A stretch of 64,000 nucleotides of DNA from Deltaproteobacteria bacterium. Lineage in GTDB: Bacteria; Desulfobacterota; Syntrophobacteria; Syntrophobacterales; Syntrophobacteraceae. Numbering within the stretch: the stretch's first letter is position 1; every line of letters starts with the position of its first letter. The notes beneath the pieces were generated by a model that had not been told where the DNA came from, made no database searches, and worked only from the letters and a program-made list of their open reading frames with translations. Positions 38,044 through 48,297 of this stretch are shown piece after piece. The DNA lies in the NCBI GenBank assembly GCA_012517315.1, contig JAAYVE010000038.1:1-64000 (forward strand). The letters run 5' to 3'. Position numbers and translations under genes: made by a program.

Positions 38044-38070
38044 GGCGCAGCCACCCCGGAAGACACCCCC

Positions 38071-39723
38071 TCAGGTCAAACCCAGCATCCATCGGCCGAT
38101 GCATTCCACTGAAACGGATTGAGCGGCAGCCACCCCCGCGAGTCGACCTCGAAACAGAATCCCAACGCGGTGGCAGCAGGACAGGAGTTCTTCCACGTCG
38201 TGGGAGATGATGACGAAAGAGACCCCCTGAATACTCATTCGCCCCAGGCGTTCCCAAAGATTTCTGCGGGCACGGATGTCAAGACCCCGCCCCGGCTGTT
38301 CCATCACGATCAGTCGTGGTGAACCCGCCAACACTCTGGTCAATGCCAGCTTTTGCTGATTTCCCCCCGAAAGGGACTCCAAAGGCTCCCCCAATCCACC
38401 ATGGACGACATCCCCCATGGCAAGACACGCTTCTCCCCAAGCCCGAATCTCCTCTCTCCTGAACCATCCCCAGGGGCGCGAAGCCAATGGGCGATGGTGC
38501 CCCATGAGGAGGTTCTCCCAGAGGGGCCTCCGAGGAAGCAGCGCTTCCTCGAAGGTGTTCGCGGGCAGCCATCGCAGTCCCAGTTCCCTTCTCTCCCAAA
38601 CGGGAAGCGATGAAATGTCCCGCTCCAGAAAGTGAATGCTCCCCTCACGGCAGGGCATCATGCCGGAAATCATGCGTGCCAGAGTCCGCTCCCCGTTTCC
38701 CACGATTGCACCGATCCCCAGAATCTCCCCCTCTCCCACTTCCAGGGTCACGTCATTCAGCCCCGCCTCGTATTCCGAGCCCCCCCCTCTCGCGTGGATC
38801 ATACGGAAAACAATTCCCTTGGGTTTTCCCTCTTTGCGATGGTCCACAACACTGGGTTCACCTCCAGAACGCGAAAGGCTCGGCTCATCCCCGACACGAG
38901 AACCGGCCACGATGCGTTCCGCCAATTCTTCCACCGTCACCTCCCGAGGGACAAAGGTCCCGAGGCACTTGCCCCGGCGCAGGACCGAGATGCGGTCGGC
39001 TGCCTCCATGACTTCCTCCAGACGGTGACTCACCAAGACGACGGTTCGTCCCTGGAGCCTGAGGGATACAAGGAAACGGAAAAATCGATTGATTTCAGGC
39101 GGGGAAAGAAGGCTGGTGGGTTCATCCAGCAGGAGCACGCGCACTTCCCGGTAAAGGGACCGGAGAATCTCGATCTGCTGCCTGCCGGCAAAAGGGAGTT
39201 CTCCAGCGGGTGCATCCAGTGGAACGGAGAAACCAAAGATTTCGCACAATTCCCCGCACCTTCTCCTGGCTCTCTTTCGCCGCAGAAATCCGAATGCTTT
39301 GGGTTCCATCCCCAGAACCACGTTTTCCAACGCGGTCAACTGGGGAAAGATTTGCAAATGCTGATGGACCAGCCCGATCCCGGCTTGCGCCGCATCCCCC
39401 GGAGAGCGGAAATGGACGGGTTTTCCATCCAGAAGGATCCTTCCTGCATCCGCCTGCAAATGCCCAGACAGGATCTTCAGGAGCGTGGACTTGCCGGCCC
39501 CATTCTCGCCGACGATGCCATGGATTTCCCCTCGGCACACCTCGATGGAGACGCCTCGGTTGGCCCAAAGGAAACCGAAGCGCCTGGAAACGTTTTCCAG
39601 GGCAATCAAAGGAACTGCCCCGGAACATGGAGAATCGGCAGGGATGGAGGGATTCGCGTGCGTCACGGCGTTGGAATCATGGAGCCTCTGGAACACTTCC
39701 CGAAGGCAGGGTCGGACCCGCAA
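38071..39723 (-). CDS. duplicated-domain ABC ATPase (nucleoside/simple sugar importer)
   Basis: About 550 aa with two ABC domains. Domain 1 has GENGAGKST, the HQHL Q-loop and LLLDEPTSLL. Domain 2 lacks a canonical Walker A (IGAIVGNGERTLAR) but has signature LSGGNQQK and VMEQPGRGLD, the asymmetry usual in sugar/nucleoside ATPases such as RbsA and NupO. The start is uncertain: TTG at 39723, or GTG at 39666 with a weak RBS. A run of eight C at 38761-38780 codes Gly-Gly-Gly and stays in frame. It pairs with the two downstream permeases. Confidence 0.85.
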   Translation of the reverse strand: MRVRPCLREVFQRLHDSNAVTHANPSIPADSPCSGAVPLIALENVSRRFGFLWANRGVSIEVCRGEIHGIVGENGAGKSTLLKILSGHLQADAGRILLDGKPVHFRSPGDAAQAGIGLVHQHLQIFPQLTALENVVLGMEPKAFGFLRRKRARRRCGELCEIFGFSVPLDAPAGELPFAGRQQIEILRSLYREVRVLLLDEPTSLLSPPEINRFFRFLVSLRLQGRTVVLVSHRLEEVMEAADRISVLRRGKCLGTFVPREVTVEELAERIVAGSRVGDEPSLSRSGGEPSVVDHRKEGKPKGIVFRMIHARGGGSEYEAGLNDVTLEVGEGEILGIGAIVGNGERTLARMISGMMPCREGSIHFLERDISSLPVWERRELGLRWLPANTFEEALLPRRPLWENLLMGHHRPLASRPWGWFRREEIRAWGEACLAMGDVVHGGLGEPLESLSGGNQQKLALTRVLAGSPRLIVMEQPGRGLDIRARRNLWERLGRMSIQGVSFVIISHDVEELLSCCHRVGILFRGRLAGVAAAQSVSVECIGRWMLGLT

Positions 39724-39836
39724 CAGCTAGGGCGGCCAACCACATTGGAAGACCGGCGACGGGCAAAAAACCGAACCGGGCGGTTCTTCTCTCCTGCGCA
39801 GGGGCACAAGGTGCGCCGGTATGCTCACGGAGAGGA

Positions 39837-40859
39837 TCAGGGCATGTTCGGAGGACTGAACGTCTTCAGACCTCCCATCGTCCTGGGGACCACCAGATCG
39901 CCCCTTGCCACCATGGTGGAGACCATGGCGACAAATTCCAGGTCTTCGGGACGGAATAGTCCCCTGGTGTAACGCATCTCCGTGATGCCCACCGCCCCCG
40001 ATTGCGCTCCCATCCATCGATGGCCGGGTTGGAAACTTCCCCGGGCGATGTCCGAAAGCGCTCCATGGACGGCAACATCCAGGCGTTTGAGGGTGCTGGT
40101 GAGAATCTTCCCCGGCAACTCCCCATCCTGGTCGAGGTCCTCGCCGATGAGATAAACCCCGTCGGAATTCTTCACCGCCTCCATCACCCCCACACCCGTA
40201 TTTCCCGCGGCACGGAAAATAACGTCCACGCCCTTACCCATGAGCGCCTGGGCGAGTGCCTTACCTTTCACGGGATCGTTGAAGGAACCTGCGGAGGCGA
40301 CGATCACCTCGATCCCCTCCCCCCGCCTCACGGCGGCCGTGTCGACGCCCGCCCGGAACCCGCTCACATAGGCCTCCACGGGGGGGATGTCCATTCCGGT
40401 CACCACCCCGATTTTGCGGGAACGGGTGAACACCCCTGCCACCAAGCCCGCCAGAAAACCGCCCTCTTCGGACTTGAAGTCGAAACAGGCCACGTTTTCA
40501 CCGGATATCTCCCCTTCCATGTGCACAAAGAAGATGTGGGGAAATCGGGGAGCGGTCCGCTGCACCGCATCGACGAACAGGTATCCGAGGGTGACGATGA
40601 CATCGGCGCGCTTGGCCGCAAGCGTCAGATTGGACACGTAATCGGCCTGTTCCCGGGATTGAAGGAACTGGGCTTCCAGTCCCAGCTCCTCCCTGGCCTT
40701 CTCAACGCCCCTCCAGCAGACATCGTTGAATCCCCGGTCACCCAATCCCGCCGCATCCGTGATCACCACCACCCTGAGGGGTTTTCCCAGGGCAACCGCG
40801 CCGGGAAACACAAGACAAACCACGAGGCCAAGGGCCGCGAGCCCCCCCGAAAGTCTCAC
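39837..40859 (-). CDS. BMP-family substrate-binding protein
   Basis: 340 aa with a signal peptide (GLVVCLVFPGAVALG). The BMP (PnrA/Med-like) family is seen in VVVITDAAGLGDRGFNDVCWRGVEKA, ADVIVTLGYLF, FFVHMEGEISGENVACFDFKSEEGGFLAGLVAG and IGVVTGMDIPPVEAYVSGFRAG. It binds purine nucleosides or similar ligands in the periplasm. The Cys in the h-region is not clearly a lipobox. The start is GTG at 40859, overlapping the upstream gene's stop (GTGA), so the two are translationally coupled. A 113-base gap separates it from the ATPase gene. Confidence 0.87.
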   Translation of the reverse strand: MRLSGGLAALGLVVCLVFPGAVALGKPLRVVVITDAAGLGDRGFNDVCWRGVEKAREELGLEAQFLQSREQADYVSNLTLAAKRADVIVTLGYLFVDAVQRTAPRFPHIFFVHMEGEISGENVACFDFKSEEGGFLAGLVAGVFTRSRKIGVVTGMDIPPVEAYVSGFRAGVDTAAVRRGEGIEVIVASAGSFNDPVKGKALAQALMGKGVDVIFRAAGNTGVGVMEAVKNSDGVYLIGEDLDQDGELPGKILTSTLKRLDVAVHGALSDIARGSFQPGHRWMGAQSGAVGITEMRYTRGLFRPEDLEFVAMVSTMVARGDLVVPRTMGGLKTFSPPNMP

Positions 40860-41350
40860 GGGGCACCTGTTTCCGCAGCGATTTCATCCGGGGTCATGTT
40901 CCAGAAGGGAGCTCCGTCCTTGGTTCTGCGCACCTTTAGTTCCACGTTCTCCCCCTTCTTCACCTTGGAGGCCATGAACGCGTCCTTGCCGTCAAACTGC
41001 GCCCACACCCCCTTCACCTTGACCTTATCCCCCTTCCTCAACCCAATGCCATCCAACTTCACGAAAGACTTGGGACCGAGCTGCACCTCAACTCTGTCTC
41101 CGTCCTGGTCCCTCACCACGAGCCCCACCCCGGGAGCCATTCCAGGCAGTGGAACCACTTCCATCACTTCTTCCACCACCCCTTTGAACTCATCGAATTC
41201 GCTGGCATCGTAGTAGCGGTTGTACTCGCTGCCCTTCTCCCAGCCGGCCAGCCCCCCCAACTCCCCGGCAACACCGGCTCCAGGCCCGACAAGAAACACA
41301 CTCACCGCAGCCACCCAAAGGAAAATCCCGGTCGCGCGAAGAATCCCCAT
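40856..41350 (-). CDS. exported hypothetical protein at the head of the BMP operon
   Basis: 164 aa. A signal peptide (WVAAVSVFLVGPGAGVAG) leads to a mature beta-rich protein: FDEFKGVVEEVMEV, GLVVRDQDGDRVEVQLGPKSFV, GDKVKVKGVWAQFDGKDAFMASKVKKG, consistent with an OB-fold-like periplasmic protein. I cannot name the family. The ATG at 41350 is chosen because AAGGAG is 6 bases upstream; two ATGs further up are in the same frame. It is coupled to the BMP gene by overlapping stop/start. Confidence 0.7.
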   Translation of the reverse strand: MGILRATGIFLWVAAVSVFLVGPGAGVAGELGGLAGWEKGSEYNRYYDASEFDEFKGVVEEVMEVVPLPGMAPGVGLVVRDQDGDRVEVQLGPKSFVKLDGIGLRKGDKVKVKGVWAQFDGKDAFMASKVKKGENVELKVRRTKDGAPFWNMTPDEIAAETGAP

Positions 41351-41427
41351 CTGCATCTCCTTTTTGTTCATCTGCAAAAGACCTTTGCCGTCTTCAGCAG
41401 TTTAAGATAGAAGCTAACCTGACAGTT

Positions 41428-41448
41428 GGCAAATATATTACATTTGCC
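41428..41448. promoter_or_regulatory. inverted repeat in the divergent trmI / BMP-operon intergenic region
   Basis: GGCAAAT (41428-41434) and ATTTGCC (41442-41448) flank an AT-rich centre of 7 bases. It lies between the divergent trmI and BMP-operon starts, so an operator is possible. The regulator is unknown. Confidence 0.4.
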
Positions 41449-41534
41449 GACCGAGGATGTCGATGGGATGGCCCGAACCTGCTTCCTTTTTCGGCTATCC
41501 TCCCCTCCATCAACTGCAAGGAGCTCGATTACCG

Positions 41535-42335
41535 ATGGATCGTTTTCAAATGGGCGAATCGGTCATGCTCACTTCCCAGAAAGGTAAAAAATGGCTGGTC
41601 CGGATTGATGACACACCCTTTTCCTGCCATCTGGGGGCGATTCACATGAAAGACGTCCTCGGCAGGGAGGAAGGGGAACACCTGGAAACCCACAAAGGGG
41701 CTAAGCTGTTCCTCTTCAGGCCGTCCCTGGAAGACTACATCTTCACCATGGTGAGAAAAACCCAGATCATCTACCCCAAGGACCTCGGAGCCATCGTCTT
41801 CCATGGAGACATCCGCCACGACGACCTCATCATCGAATCGGGAATCGGGTCCGGAGCTCTCTCCATGGCCCTCCTGCGGGCCCTGGGGGAAAACGGCACC
41901 CTCATCTCCGTGGAAAAGCGTCCGGAATTCGCTCTCCAAGCCTCGGAAAACATCGCCAAGTTTTTCGGGCGGGCCCCCAGCAACCACCAGGTGATCGTCG
42001 CCGATATCCAGGATTTCTCTCTGAATGCATTGGCGGACAGAGTCTTTTTGGACCTCCCCGAACCATGGCATGCCATCGGCCCGGTCGCCGGCCTCCTCAG
42101 GCAGGGAGGGCTCCTTCTGAGTCTCAGCCCCAACATCGGGCAGGTTCAGCTGGTTTACAGGGAACTCAAGGCCCATGGGTTTGCAGCCATGAACACCTTC
42201 GAACTCATGAAACGCGACTGGATGGTGGACGAAAGACGCGCCCGCCCCAAAGACCGCATGATCGCCCACACGGGATTCATCACCGTCGCCAAGAAAACCC
42301 CATTCCCCATGGCATCCGGCGACCCGGAGGAATGA
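41535..42335 (+). CDS. trmI: tRNA (adenine-N1)-methyltransferase TrmI family
   Basis: 266 aa. The N-terminal beta domain (MGESVMLTSQKGKKWLVRI) is followed by THKGAKLFLFRPSLEDYIFTM, the SAM motif DLIIESGIGSGALSMALLRALG and the family catalytic segment FLDLPEPWHAIG (Asp and Pro-rich motif). It makes m1A at position 58 of tRNA, stabilising the T-loop. The ATG at 41535 has AAGGAGCT upstream; a longer in-frame extension is not conserved-looking. Confidence 0.88.
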   Translation: MDRFQMGESVMLTSQKGKKWLVRIDDTPFSCHLGAIHMKDVLGREEGEHLETHKGAKLFLFRPSLEDYIFTMVRKTQIIYPKDLGAIVFHGDIRHDDLIIESGIGSGALSMALLRALGENGTLISVEKRPEFALQASENIAKFFGRAPSNHQVIVADIQDFSLNALADRVFLDLPEPWHAIGPVAGLLRQGGLLLSLSPNIGQVQLVYRELKAHGFAAMNTFELMKRDWMVDERRARPKDRMIAHTGFITVAKKTPFPMASGDPEE

Positions 42336-42612
42336 ACCGGAACCCTCGATCCTCGCGCACGGGCCGGCCAGGCGGCCGGCTCAACCCGGGAGGATCATTC
42401 CCCCATTTTCCTCCCATGGATTGAAGGATGGGGGGAAGGCCACCTCCCACAACCTTTCCCCACCCCATTTCTTCCGATCACTGCGACCCCCGGATTTTTC
42501 GCGGCTTTTTCCCACCTTCATTGTTTGCTGGCGGTCAGCCGGGATCTGCATCAGGAGAAATCCATCTCTTCCGCACAAAAACGTTTCAGTGCTCCCGACG
42601 AACCCCTCACCC

Positions 42613-42626
42613 GTACAAATTTGTAC
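42613..42626. promoter_or_regulatory. perfect 14-bp palindrome upstream of the PII gene
   Basis: GTACAAATTTGTAC, self-complementary, lies in the AT-rich part of the 440-base interval before glnK, about 80 bases upstream of the sigma-54 -24 box. It does not match the NtrC consensus. An operator for another regulator is possible. The rest of 42336-42775 holds no gene. Confidence 0.4.
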
Positions 42627-42673
42627 ACAATAAAAGTACCATTAATACCAAATAAGTTCACAAAAAGTTTTAA

Positions 42674-43114
<441 letters not shown>

Positions 43115-43183
43115 ATCGCGGTATCATCACGAATTCATCGCATGTTGTCATCCATGTCGCCATCATGACTCGGAGGAATCGTC

Positions 43184-44557
43184 ATGAAAAGAACTGCTTT
43201 CTTTTTGATTTGTTTTCTTATCGCAGCGGCCGCAGCGTCTGCCTTCGCCGCAGAGGCCGAAACGCCCATGCAAATCGCCCAGACCGCATCCCCGGAGACA
43301 CCGGCACCGGCGTCTGAGGCTGCGCCGGCAACAAAAGTGGATACGGGGGACACCGCGTGGATCCTCGTTTCGACCGCTCTGGTCATGCTCATGACCCCCG
43401 GCCTGGCACTTTTCTACGGTGGAATGGTGCGGCGCAAGAACGTTTTGGGGACCCTCATGCACAGTTTTGTAGCCCTCGCCGTCATCACGGTCCAGTGGGT
43501 GCTCTTCGGCTACAGCCTCGCTTTCGGCCCGGATGTCGGTGGTTTCATCGGAAGCCTCTCATGGATCGGCCTCAAGGGTATCGGGTTTGCCCCCAACGGC
43601 GACTATGCACCGACCATCCCTCATCAACTCTTCATGATGTTCCAGATGACCTTTGCCATCATCACACCGGCCCTCATTTCCGGGACTATCGCCGAACGCA
43701 TCAAGTTCAGCACGTACGTGGTGTTCATCTTCCTTTGGGCCACACTGGTCTATGATCCCATCGCCCATTGGGTCTGGGGGGTTGGGGGATGGATCAAGGG
43801 ACTGGGTGCCCTCGACTTTGCAGGAGGATTGGTGGTCCACATCAGTTCAGGCGTTTCCGCCCTTGTGTGCGCCCTCGTGGTGGGGAAAAGGAAGGGTTAC
43901 GGAGCCGACCTCATGGCACCCCACAACCTGACGCTCACCGTCATCGGAGCCGGCATCCTCTGGTTCGGCTGGTTTGGCTTTAACGGTGGCAGCGCCCTGG
44001 CTTCCGGCGACCTGGCCACGTCGGCCTTCGTGGCCACCCATGTGGCGGCAGGGGCGGCGGCCTTCTCCTGGATGATCGTGGAATGGGCCCACCGTGGGAA
44101 ACCCACGGCCCTGGGCGCGGTCTCGGGAGCGGTGGCCGGCCTTGTGGCCATCACCCCCGCATCCGGGTTCGTCGGTCCTCTTTCTTCCCTCATCATCGGT
44201 CTCATCGGTGGTGCCGTCTGTTACGCGGCAGTGAGCCTGAAGCCCAAATTCGGCTATGACGATTCGCTGGATGTGGTGGGTGTCCACGCAGTGGGTGGAA
44301 CCGCAGGGGCCATTCTCACGGGTTTCTTTGCGTCCACCGCCGTGAACGCAGCGGGGGGAAATGGACTCTTTTTCGGCAATCCCGGGCAGGTGGGCATTCA
44401 GGCACTCTCCGTGCTGGCCGCTTGGGCATATTCCTTCGTGGTCACCTGGATCATTCTCAAGGTGCTTGACGCAACCCTGGGACTGCGTGTGAGCGAGGAA
44501 GAGGAATCGGACGGTCTCGATCTGAGCCAGCACGGGGAAGTGGGCTACACCTTCTGA
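43184..44557 (+). CDS. amtB: ammonium transporter AmtB
   Basis: 457 aa. A signal peptide (MKRTAFFLICFLIAAAAASAFA) and Pro/Ala-rich linker precede eleven membrane helices. Amt features: GLALFYGGMVRRKN, FAGGLVVHISSG (first twin His) and VGVHAVGGTAGAI (second twin His). It moves ammonium/ammonia across the inner membrane. Co-transcribed with the PII gene from the sigma-54 promoter. The C-terminal tail (SEEEESDGLDLSQHGEVGYTF) is the PII contact region in homologues. Confidence 0.93.
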   Translation: MKRTAFFLICFLIAAAAASAFAAEAETPMQIAQTASPETPAPASEAAPATKVDTGDTAWILVSTALVMLMTPGLALFYGGMVRRKNVLGTLMHSFVALAVITVQWVLFGYSLAFGPDVGGFIGSLSWIGLKGIGFAPNGDYAPTIPHQLFMMFQMTFAIITPALISGTIAERIKFSTYVVFIFLWATLVYDPIAHWVWGVGGWIKGLGALDFAGGLVVHISSGVSALVCALVVGKRKGYGADLMAPHNLTLTVIGAGILWFGWFGFNGGSALASGDLATSAFVATHVAAGAAAFSWMIVEWAHRGKPTALGAVSGAVAGLVAITPASGFVGPLSSLIIGLIGGAVCYAAVSLKPKFGYDDSLDVVGVHAVGGTAGAILTGFFASTAVNAAGGNGLFFGNPGQVGIQALSVLAAWAYSFVVTWIILKVLDATLGLRVSEEEESDGLDLSQHGEVGYTF

Positions 44558-44606
44558 CACTCTGCCGGCCCTCTTATTGATCTCTGAAACAGGACCATTG
44601 AGCCAC

Positions 44607-44641
44607 GCCGCTCTCTCTCCCCTGCGCGGGGAAAGAGCGGC
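44607..44641. terminator. imperfect hairpin between convergent amtB and aroB
   Basis: GCCGCTCT and AGAGCGGC pair 8 bp, then an internal loop and a CCCC/GGGG inner stem. It is placed between convergent genes and is a possible bidirectional terminator. It has no good T run. Confidence 0.35.
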
Positions 44642-44697
44642 CTGGCTCCTTCATCGACTCCCGTCCGCTCGTCTCCGTGACCCCCTCAATGCCCCCC

Positions 44698-45789
44698 TCA
44701 AGATTGCATTTCCCCCAAGACGGCCTCAATGGCCCCGGAGTCGACGGCATCGTGATCCAGCACTTCACCGATGCGCACGGGAAGAATGAAGTGGAGCCTG
44801 CCGCCGATGCGCTTCTTGTCTATTTCCAGGGCGGAGAGGAGATCCCGCACGGGGAAGGCGGGGGAAACCTTTACGGGGAGGTCCCAGGCCGCGCAGAGCC
44901 GGATCAGCCGATCCAGGTCTTCTGGAGGCAAATAACCCATGCGGACGGACAGGCGGGCAGCGGCCACCATGCCCGCGGCCACCGCATCCCCGTGGCGCAT
45001 TTGGTAACCGCTCACCCGCTCCAGGGCGTGTCCGACGGTATGGCCGAGGTTGAGGACCCTCCTGCGGCCGCTTTCCCTCTCGTCCGCCTCCACCACCTTC
45101 TTCTTGAGGCTGCTGCAAGCGGAGACTATGCGTTGAAGCGCATCCCTTTCACACCTGCCGACTGCTGCCTGGTGTGTTTCCAGGTATTCCCACAACGCCG
45201 CATCCCCGATCATGGCCGTCTTGATGACTTCAGCCATCCCCTGTCTGAACTCCTCTCGGGGCAAAGTCCCCAGGACCTCGAGATCCATCCAGATAATGCG
45301 CGGCTGGTGGAACGCCCCCACGAGGTTCTTGCCCTCCGGAAGGTCAACGCCCGTTTTTCCGCCGATGCTGCTGTCTACTTGGGCCAGTAAGGTGGTGGGA
45401 ACCTGGTAGTGGGGAATGCCGCGCATGTAAACGGAGGCGACAAAACCCGCCACATCTCCCGTCACTCCTCCTCCCACGGCCACAAGGGCGCTTCCCCGGT
45501 CTGCCCCGGCACCGGCGAGCCTCCGGCACATATCTTCCACGGTCCTCAGAGTTTTTCGCGACTCGGCGGCCTCGAAGAGAAACACGTTCCCGTCTGCGGG
45601 ATTCGGCCATCCCCAATCCAGGAGAGCGCGGCCCCAGTGTAGCCACACCGTCTTGTCCACGACCCAGAAAACGCGGCCTTCCCGCCAGTCTTCAGCCACC
45701 ATTCCGGGTATCTGGGGGAGCAGTCCCGAACCGATGTGCACGTGGGAAAGCCTGGAAGAAACCGCGGGAACCTCGATGGCGAGCTTCAT
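44698..45789 (-). CDS. aroB: 3-dehydroquinate synthase
   Basis: 363 aa. It converts DAHP to 3-dehydroquinate in the shikimate pathway with NAD and a divalent metal. Visible: VAVGGGVTGDVAGFVASVYMRGI (NAD loop), PTTLLAQVDSSIGGKTGVDLPEGKNLVGAFHQP (substrate loop), NLGHTVGHALE (metal His) and RHGDAVAAGM. The ATG overlaps the stop of the preceding Feo-associated gene (ATGA), so it is translationally coupled to it, an unusual partner for aroB. Confidence 0.93.
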   Translation of the reverse strand: MKLAIEVPAVSSRLSHVHIGSGLLPQIPGMVAEDWREGRVFWVVDKTVWLHWGRALLDWGWPNPADGNVFLFEAAESRKTLRTVEDMCRRLAGAGADRGSALVAVGGGVTGDVAGFVASVYMRGIPHYQVPTTLLAQVDSSIGGKTGVDLPEGKNLVGAFHQPRIIWMDLEVLGTLPREEFRQGMAEVIKTAMIGDAALWEYLETHQAAVGRCERDALQRIVSACSSLKKKVVEADERESGRRRVLNLGHTVGHALERVSGYQMRHGDAVAAGMVAAARLSVRMGYLPPEDLDRLIRLCAAWDLPVKVSPAFPVRDLLSALEIDKKRIGGRLHFILPVRIGEVLDHDAVDSGAIEAVLGEMQS

Positions 45790-46043
45790 GGGCGGTTCCT
45801 TTCACAGGGAACGGGGGAACACCCCTCCTCATTTCCCTGCGAGGCCTTGCAGCCGCCGGGGGATCCCTCAAGAGCCCCGGGGATTTGATGGTCTTCTCCG
45901 GGAACCTCTCCCCGCAAACGGCCACACCCGGCACAGTCGCAACCCTCACAGGCCGATCCGGATCGGAGTGTCCTCCCATAATGCCTCGCAAGAAAAACGA
46001 CCGCGAACACGAGAAGAACCGCCACGATGGACATCTGAATCAC
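45786..46043 (-). CDS. FeoB-associated Cys-rich membrane protein
   Basis: 85 aa with a single N-terminal membrane helix (about 3-20) and a cytosolic tail containing CEGCDCAGCGRLRG then Cys-containing SPVPC near the end. Its size, layout and position directly after feoB match the FeoB-associated Cys-rich membrane family (role in Fe(II) uptake not defined). Start: GTG 46043 with GAGGAG 6 bases upstream. It overlaps aroB by 4 bases and follows feoB by 16 bases. Confidence 0.8.
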   Translation of the reverse strand: MIQMSIVAVLLVFAVVFLARHYGRTLRSGSACEGCDCAGCGRLRGEVPGEDHQIPGALEGSPGGCKASQGNEEGCSPVPCERNRP

Positions 46044-46059
46044 GGAACGCTCCTCATCT

Positions 46060-48297
46060 CTAGACTCCCAGCCTCAAACGCAGACCACCCTGATAAATCA
46101 GCAGGGAGGCCAAAAGAGCCACCAAGGTGTTGAACACCACGGAAAAGAGTCCCCATTTCCAGGCCCCCGATTCTTTGATGATGCAGGTGACAGTGGCAAA
46201 GCAGGGAGCATACAGCATGATGAAGACGATGAGCGTAAAAGCCTTGAGAGGGTTCCAACCCGAATCCCCCGAAAGGCGCCTGCTCAGGGAGACGCTTTCC
46301 TCGTCACCTGTCTCACCCATGCTGTAGGCGGTTCCCAGGGTGGAGATGATGATCTCCTTGGCGGCAAAACCGGAAAGAAGGGCGACGTTGGTTCGCCAGT
46401 CAAAACCAACCCAGTGGGTCACCGCTTCGAGAGTCGTTCCCAATCTGCCTGCATAGGATCTCTTGAGGGCGGCCTGAGCCTCCCTGCGATCCACTTCTTT
46501 GAGTTCTTCGACGGCTTCGGAGAACTCCGCGGGGATCTCTGTCTCCCCTTCCCCGATGGTGCGCAACAACTCCCGGTCCCCGGGCTCAACCTGAGACAGA
46601 ACCGCAGCCCGCTCCTCCTCGAAGCGGCCCCTTTCCCTTTCGTCCAGGCCTGGAAAAGCCATGAGCGCCCAGAACAGCATGGAAAAAGCCAGGATGATCG
46701 TTCCCGCCTTCTGAATGTACTGCCATGTGCGTTCCCAGGTGTGGATGAGAAGCCCTTTGAACGTAGGCAGCCGGTACGGGGGCAGTTCCAGCAGAAAAGG
46801 GGTGCTCGGCCCCCTGAGGAGAGTGGAACGGATAAACTTGGCCACCACCAGGGCGGAAGCCCACGAAAGGAGGGTGACGCAAAACATCATGAGGGCATGG
46901 TTTGCGGGGAAGAAGGCGGCGATGAGCATGGCAAACACGGGAAACTTCGCCCCGCAATTCATGAATGGAGCAGTGAGAAGCGTCGCCAGCCTCTCCCTGG
47001 AACTGCGAAGGGTTCGAGTCGCCATGACTCCCGGCACGGCACAACCCCCGGCAATGCCTCCCGAAACGATGTAGGCCATGACGGAATTGCCGTGCAGCCC
47101 GAAAGTCCGGAAAACCCGGTCGAGCATGTAGGCCACTCGAGCGAGATAGCCCGTGTCCTCGAGGAACGCAATGGCAAGAAACATGAACATGATGAGGGGG
47201 ACGAACCCCACCACACTTCCCACTCCGTCGATGATCCCGGAGATGACGAGAGACTTGAGAGGCCCCCGCGGCAGGACCGTCTCCGCAAACCCGCTCAGAG
47301 AGGCAAACCCCTTCTCGATCCACTCGATAGGCAACCGGCTGTAGTTGAAGGTGAACTGGTAGACGGCGTAGAGAATAATGAACATGAGTACCGGCCCAAA
47401 AAAGCGGTTTGTGAGAACACGGTCCAGTTGATCCGAGAGATAGAGGCGATCGGCCTTCTTGTTCTGCTTCAAGACCCCGCCTTTCAGCAGGGCTGCGATG
47501 AAGCCGTACCGATGGTCCGCGATGATCGCTTCGGGATATGTGTCCAGGGTCTTTCGGAGATGAACCGTTACCTGATCCGACAGACGCTCCAAGCGGCTGG
47601 AAATGGCCCAGTCCGCCTCCCGACCCTTCGTGAGGACTTGTTCGTCCCCTTCAAGGTATTTGAGAGCGGTCCACCGGGCAGGAAAGGCCTCCGTCAGGAA
47701 CTGGGCCTTTCTGATGAGCGCTTCCATTTGGTCCAGGACCGGGTCGATGTCCGGCCCATAGGAAATGTGGAGCGGTTCCCACGGCCGGTCTTCCTCTGCG
47801 ACGGAAAGGACCGTCTCCAGAAGCTCCTCCTTTCCCTTTCCCACCCTTGCCACCGTGGGTACCACCGGCACTCGAAGACGCCTGGAAAGCTCCGCCGCAT
47901 CGATTTCGATCCCGCGGTTCATGGCGGCGTCGATCATGTTGAGAGCGAGGGTCACCGGAAGACCCAGTTCCAGGAGCTGCACCGTGAGGTAAAGGTTCCG
48001 TTCCAGGTTGGAGGCGTCCACGATGTTGATGACCGCCCGCGGGCGATCCTGCACGAGGAAGTCCCTCGCCACCAGTTCTTCCAGGGAATAAGCCGTCAGG
48101 GAATAGGTCCCCGGTAAATCAACGAGGCGGATCTGACAGCCGTTGAGGCTGTAAAAACCCTCCTTCTTCTCCACCGTAATCCCGGGGTAGTTGCCCACAT
48201 GCTGGCGGGCCCCCGTGATGGCGTTGAAAAGCGTGGTTTTACCGCAGTTGGGATTTCCTGCCAGAGCAATGAGCACTTCGGACGACACGCCTTTCAT
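46060..48297 (-). CDS. feoB: ferrous iron transporter FeoB
   Basis: 745 aa. The cytosolic G domain has G1 AGNPNCGKTTLFN, the switch GNYPGITVEKKEG, G3 DLPGTYSL and G4 NMID, followed by the GDI-like helical domain and a membrane domain with gate helices (GGIAGGCAVPGVMATRTL; FMNCGAKFPVFAMLI). It imports Fe(II) across the inner membrane coupled to GTP binding. Overlaps feoA by 4 bases (ATGA). The operon is feoA-feoB-Cys-rich protein-aroB. Confidence 0.94.
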   Translation of the reverse strand: MKGVSSEVLIALAGNPNCGKTTLFNAITGARQHVGNYPGITVEKKEGFYSLNGCQIRLVDLPGTYSLTAYSLEELVARDFLVQDRPRAVINIVDASNLERNLYLTVQLLELGLPVTLALNMIDAAMNRGIEIDAAELSRRLRVPVVPTVARVGKGKEELLETVLSVAEEDRPWEPLHISYGPDIDPVLDQMEALIRKAQFLTEAFPARWTALKYLEGDEQVLTKGREADWAISSRLERLSDQVTVHLRKTLDTYPEAIIADHRYGFIAALLKGGVLKQNKKADRLYLSDQLDRVLTNRFFGPVLMFIILYAVYQFTFNYSRLPIEWIEKGFASLSGFAETVLPRGPLKSLVISGIIDGVGSVVGFVPLIMFMFLAIAFLEDTGYLARVAYMLDRVFRTFGLHGNSVMAYIVSGGIAGGCAVPGVMATRTLRSSRERLATLLTAPFMNCGAKFPVFAMLIAAFFPANHALMMFCVTLLSWASALVVAKFIRSTLLRGPSTPFLLELPPYRLPTFKGLLIHTWERTWQYIQKAGTIILAFSMLFWALMAFPGLDERERGRFEEERAAVLSQVEPGDRELLRTIGEGETEIPAEFSEAVEELKEVDRREAQAALKRSYAGRLGTTLEAVTHWVGFDWRTNVALLSGFAAKEIIISTLGTAYSMGETGDEESVSLSRRLSGDSGWNPLKAFTLIVFIMLYAPCFATVTCIIKESGAWKWGLFSVVFNTLVALLASLLIYQGGLRLRLGV

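Noticed and set aside
38761-38780. C8 run in the nucleoside ATPase as a frameshift
   Set aside because: The reading frame runs through it (Gly-Gly-Gly) with intact domains on both sides.
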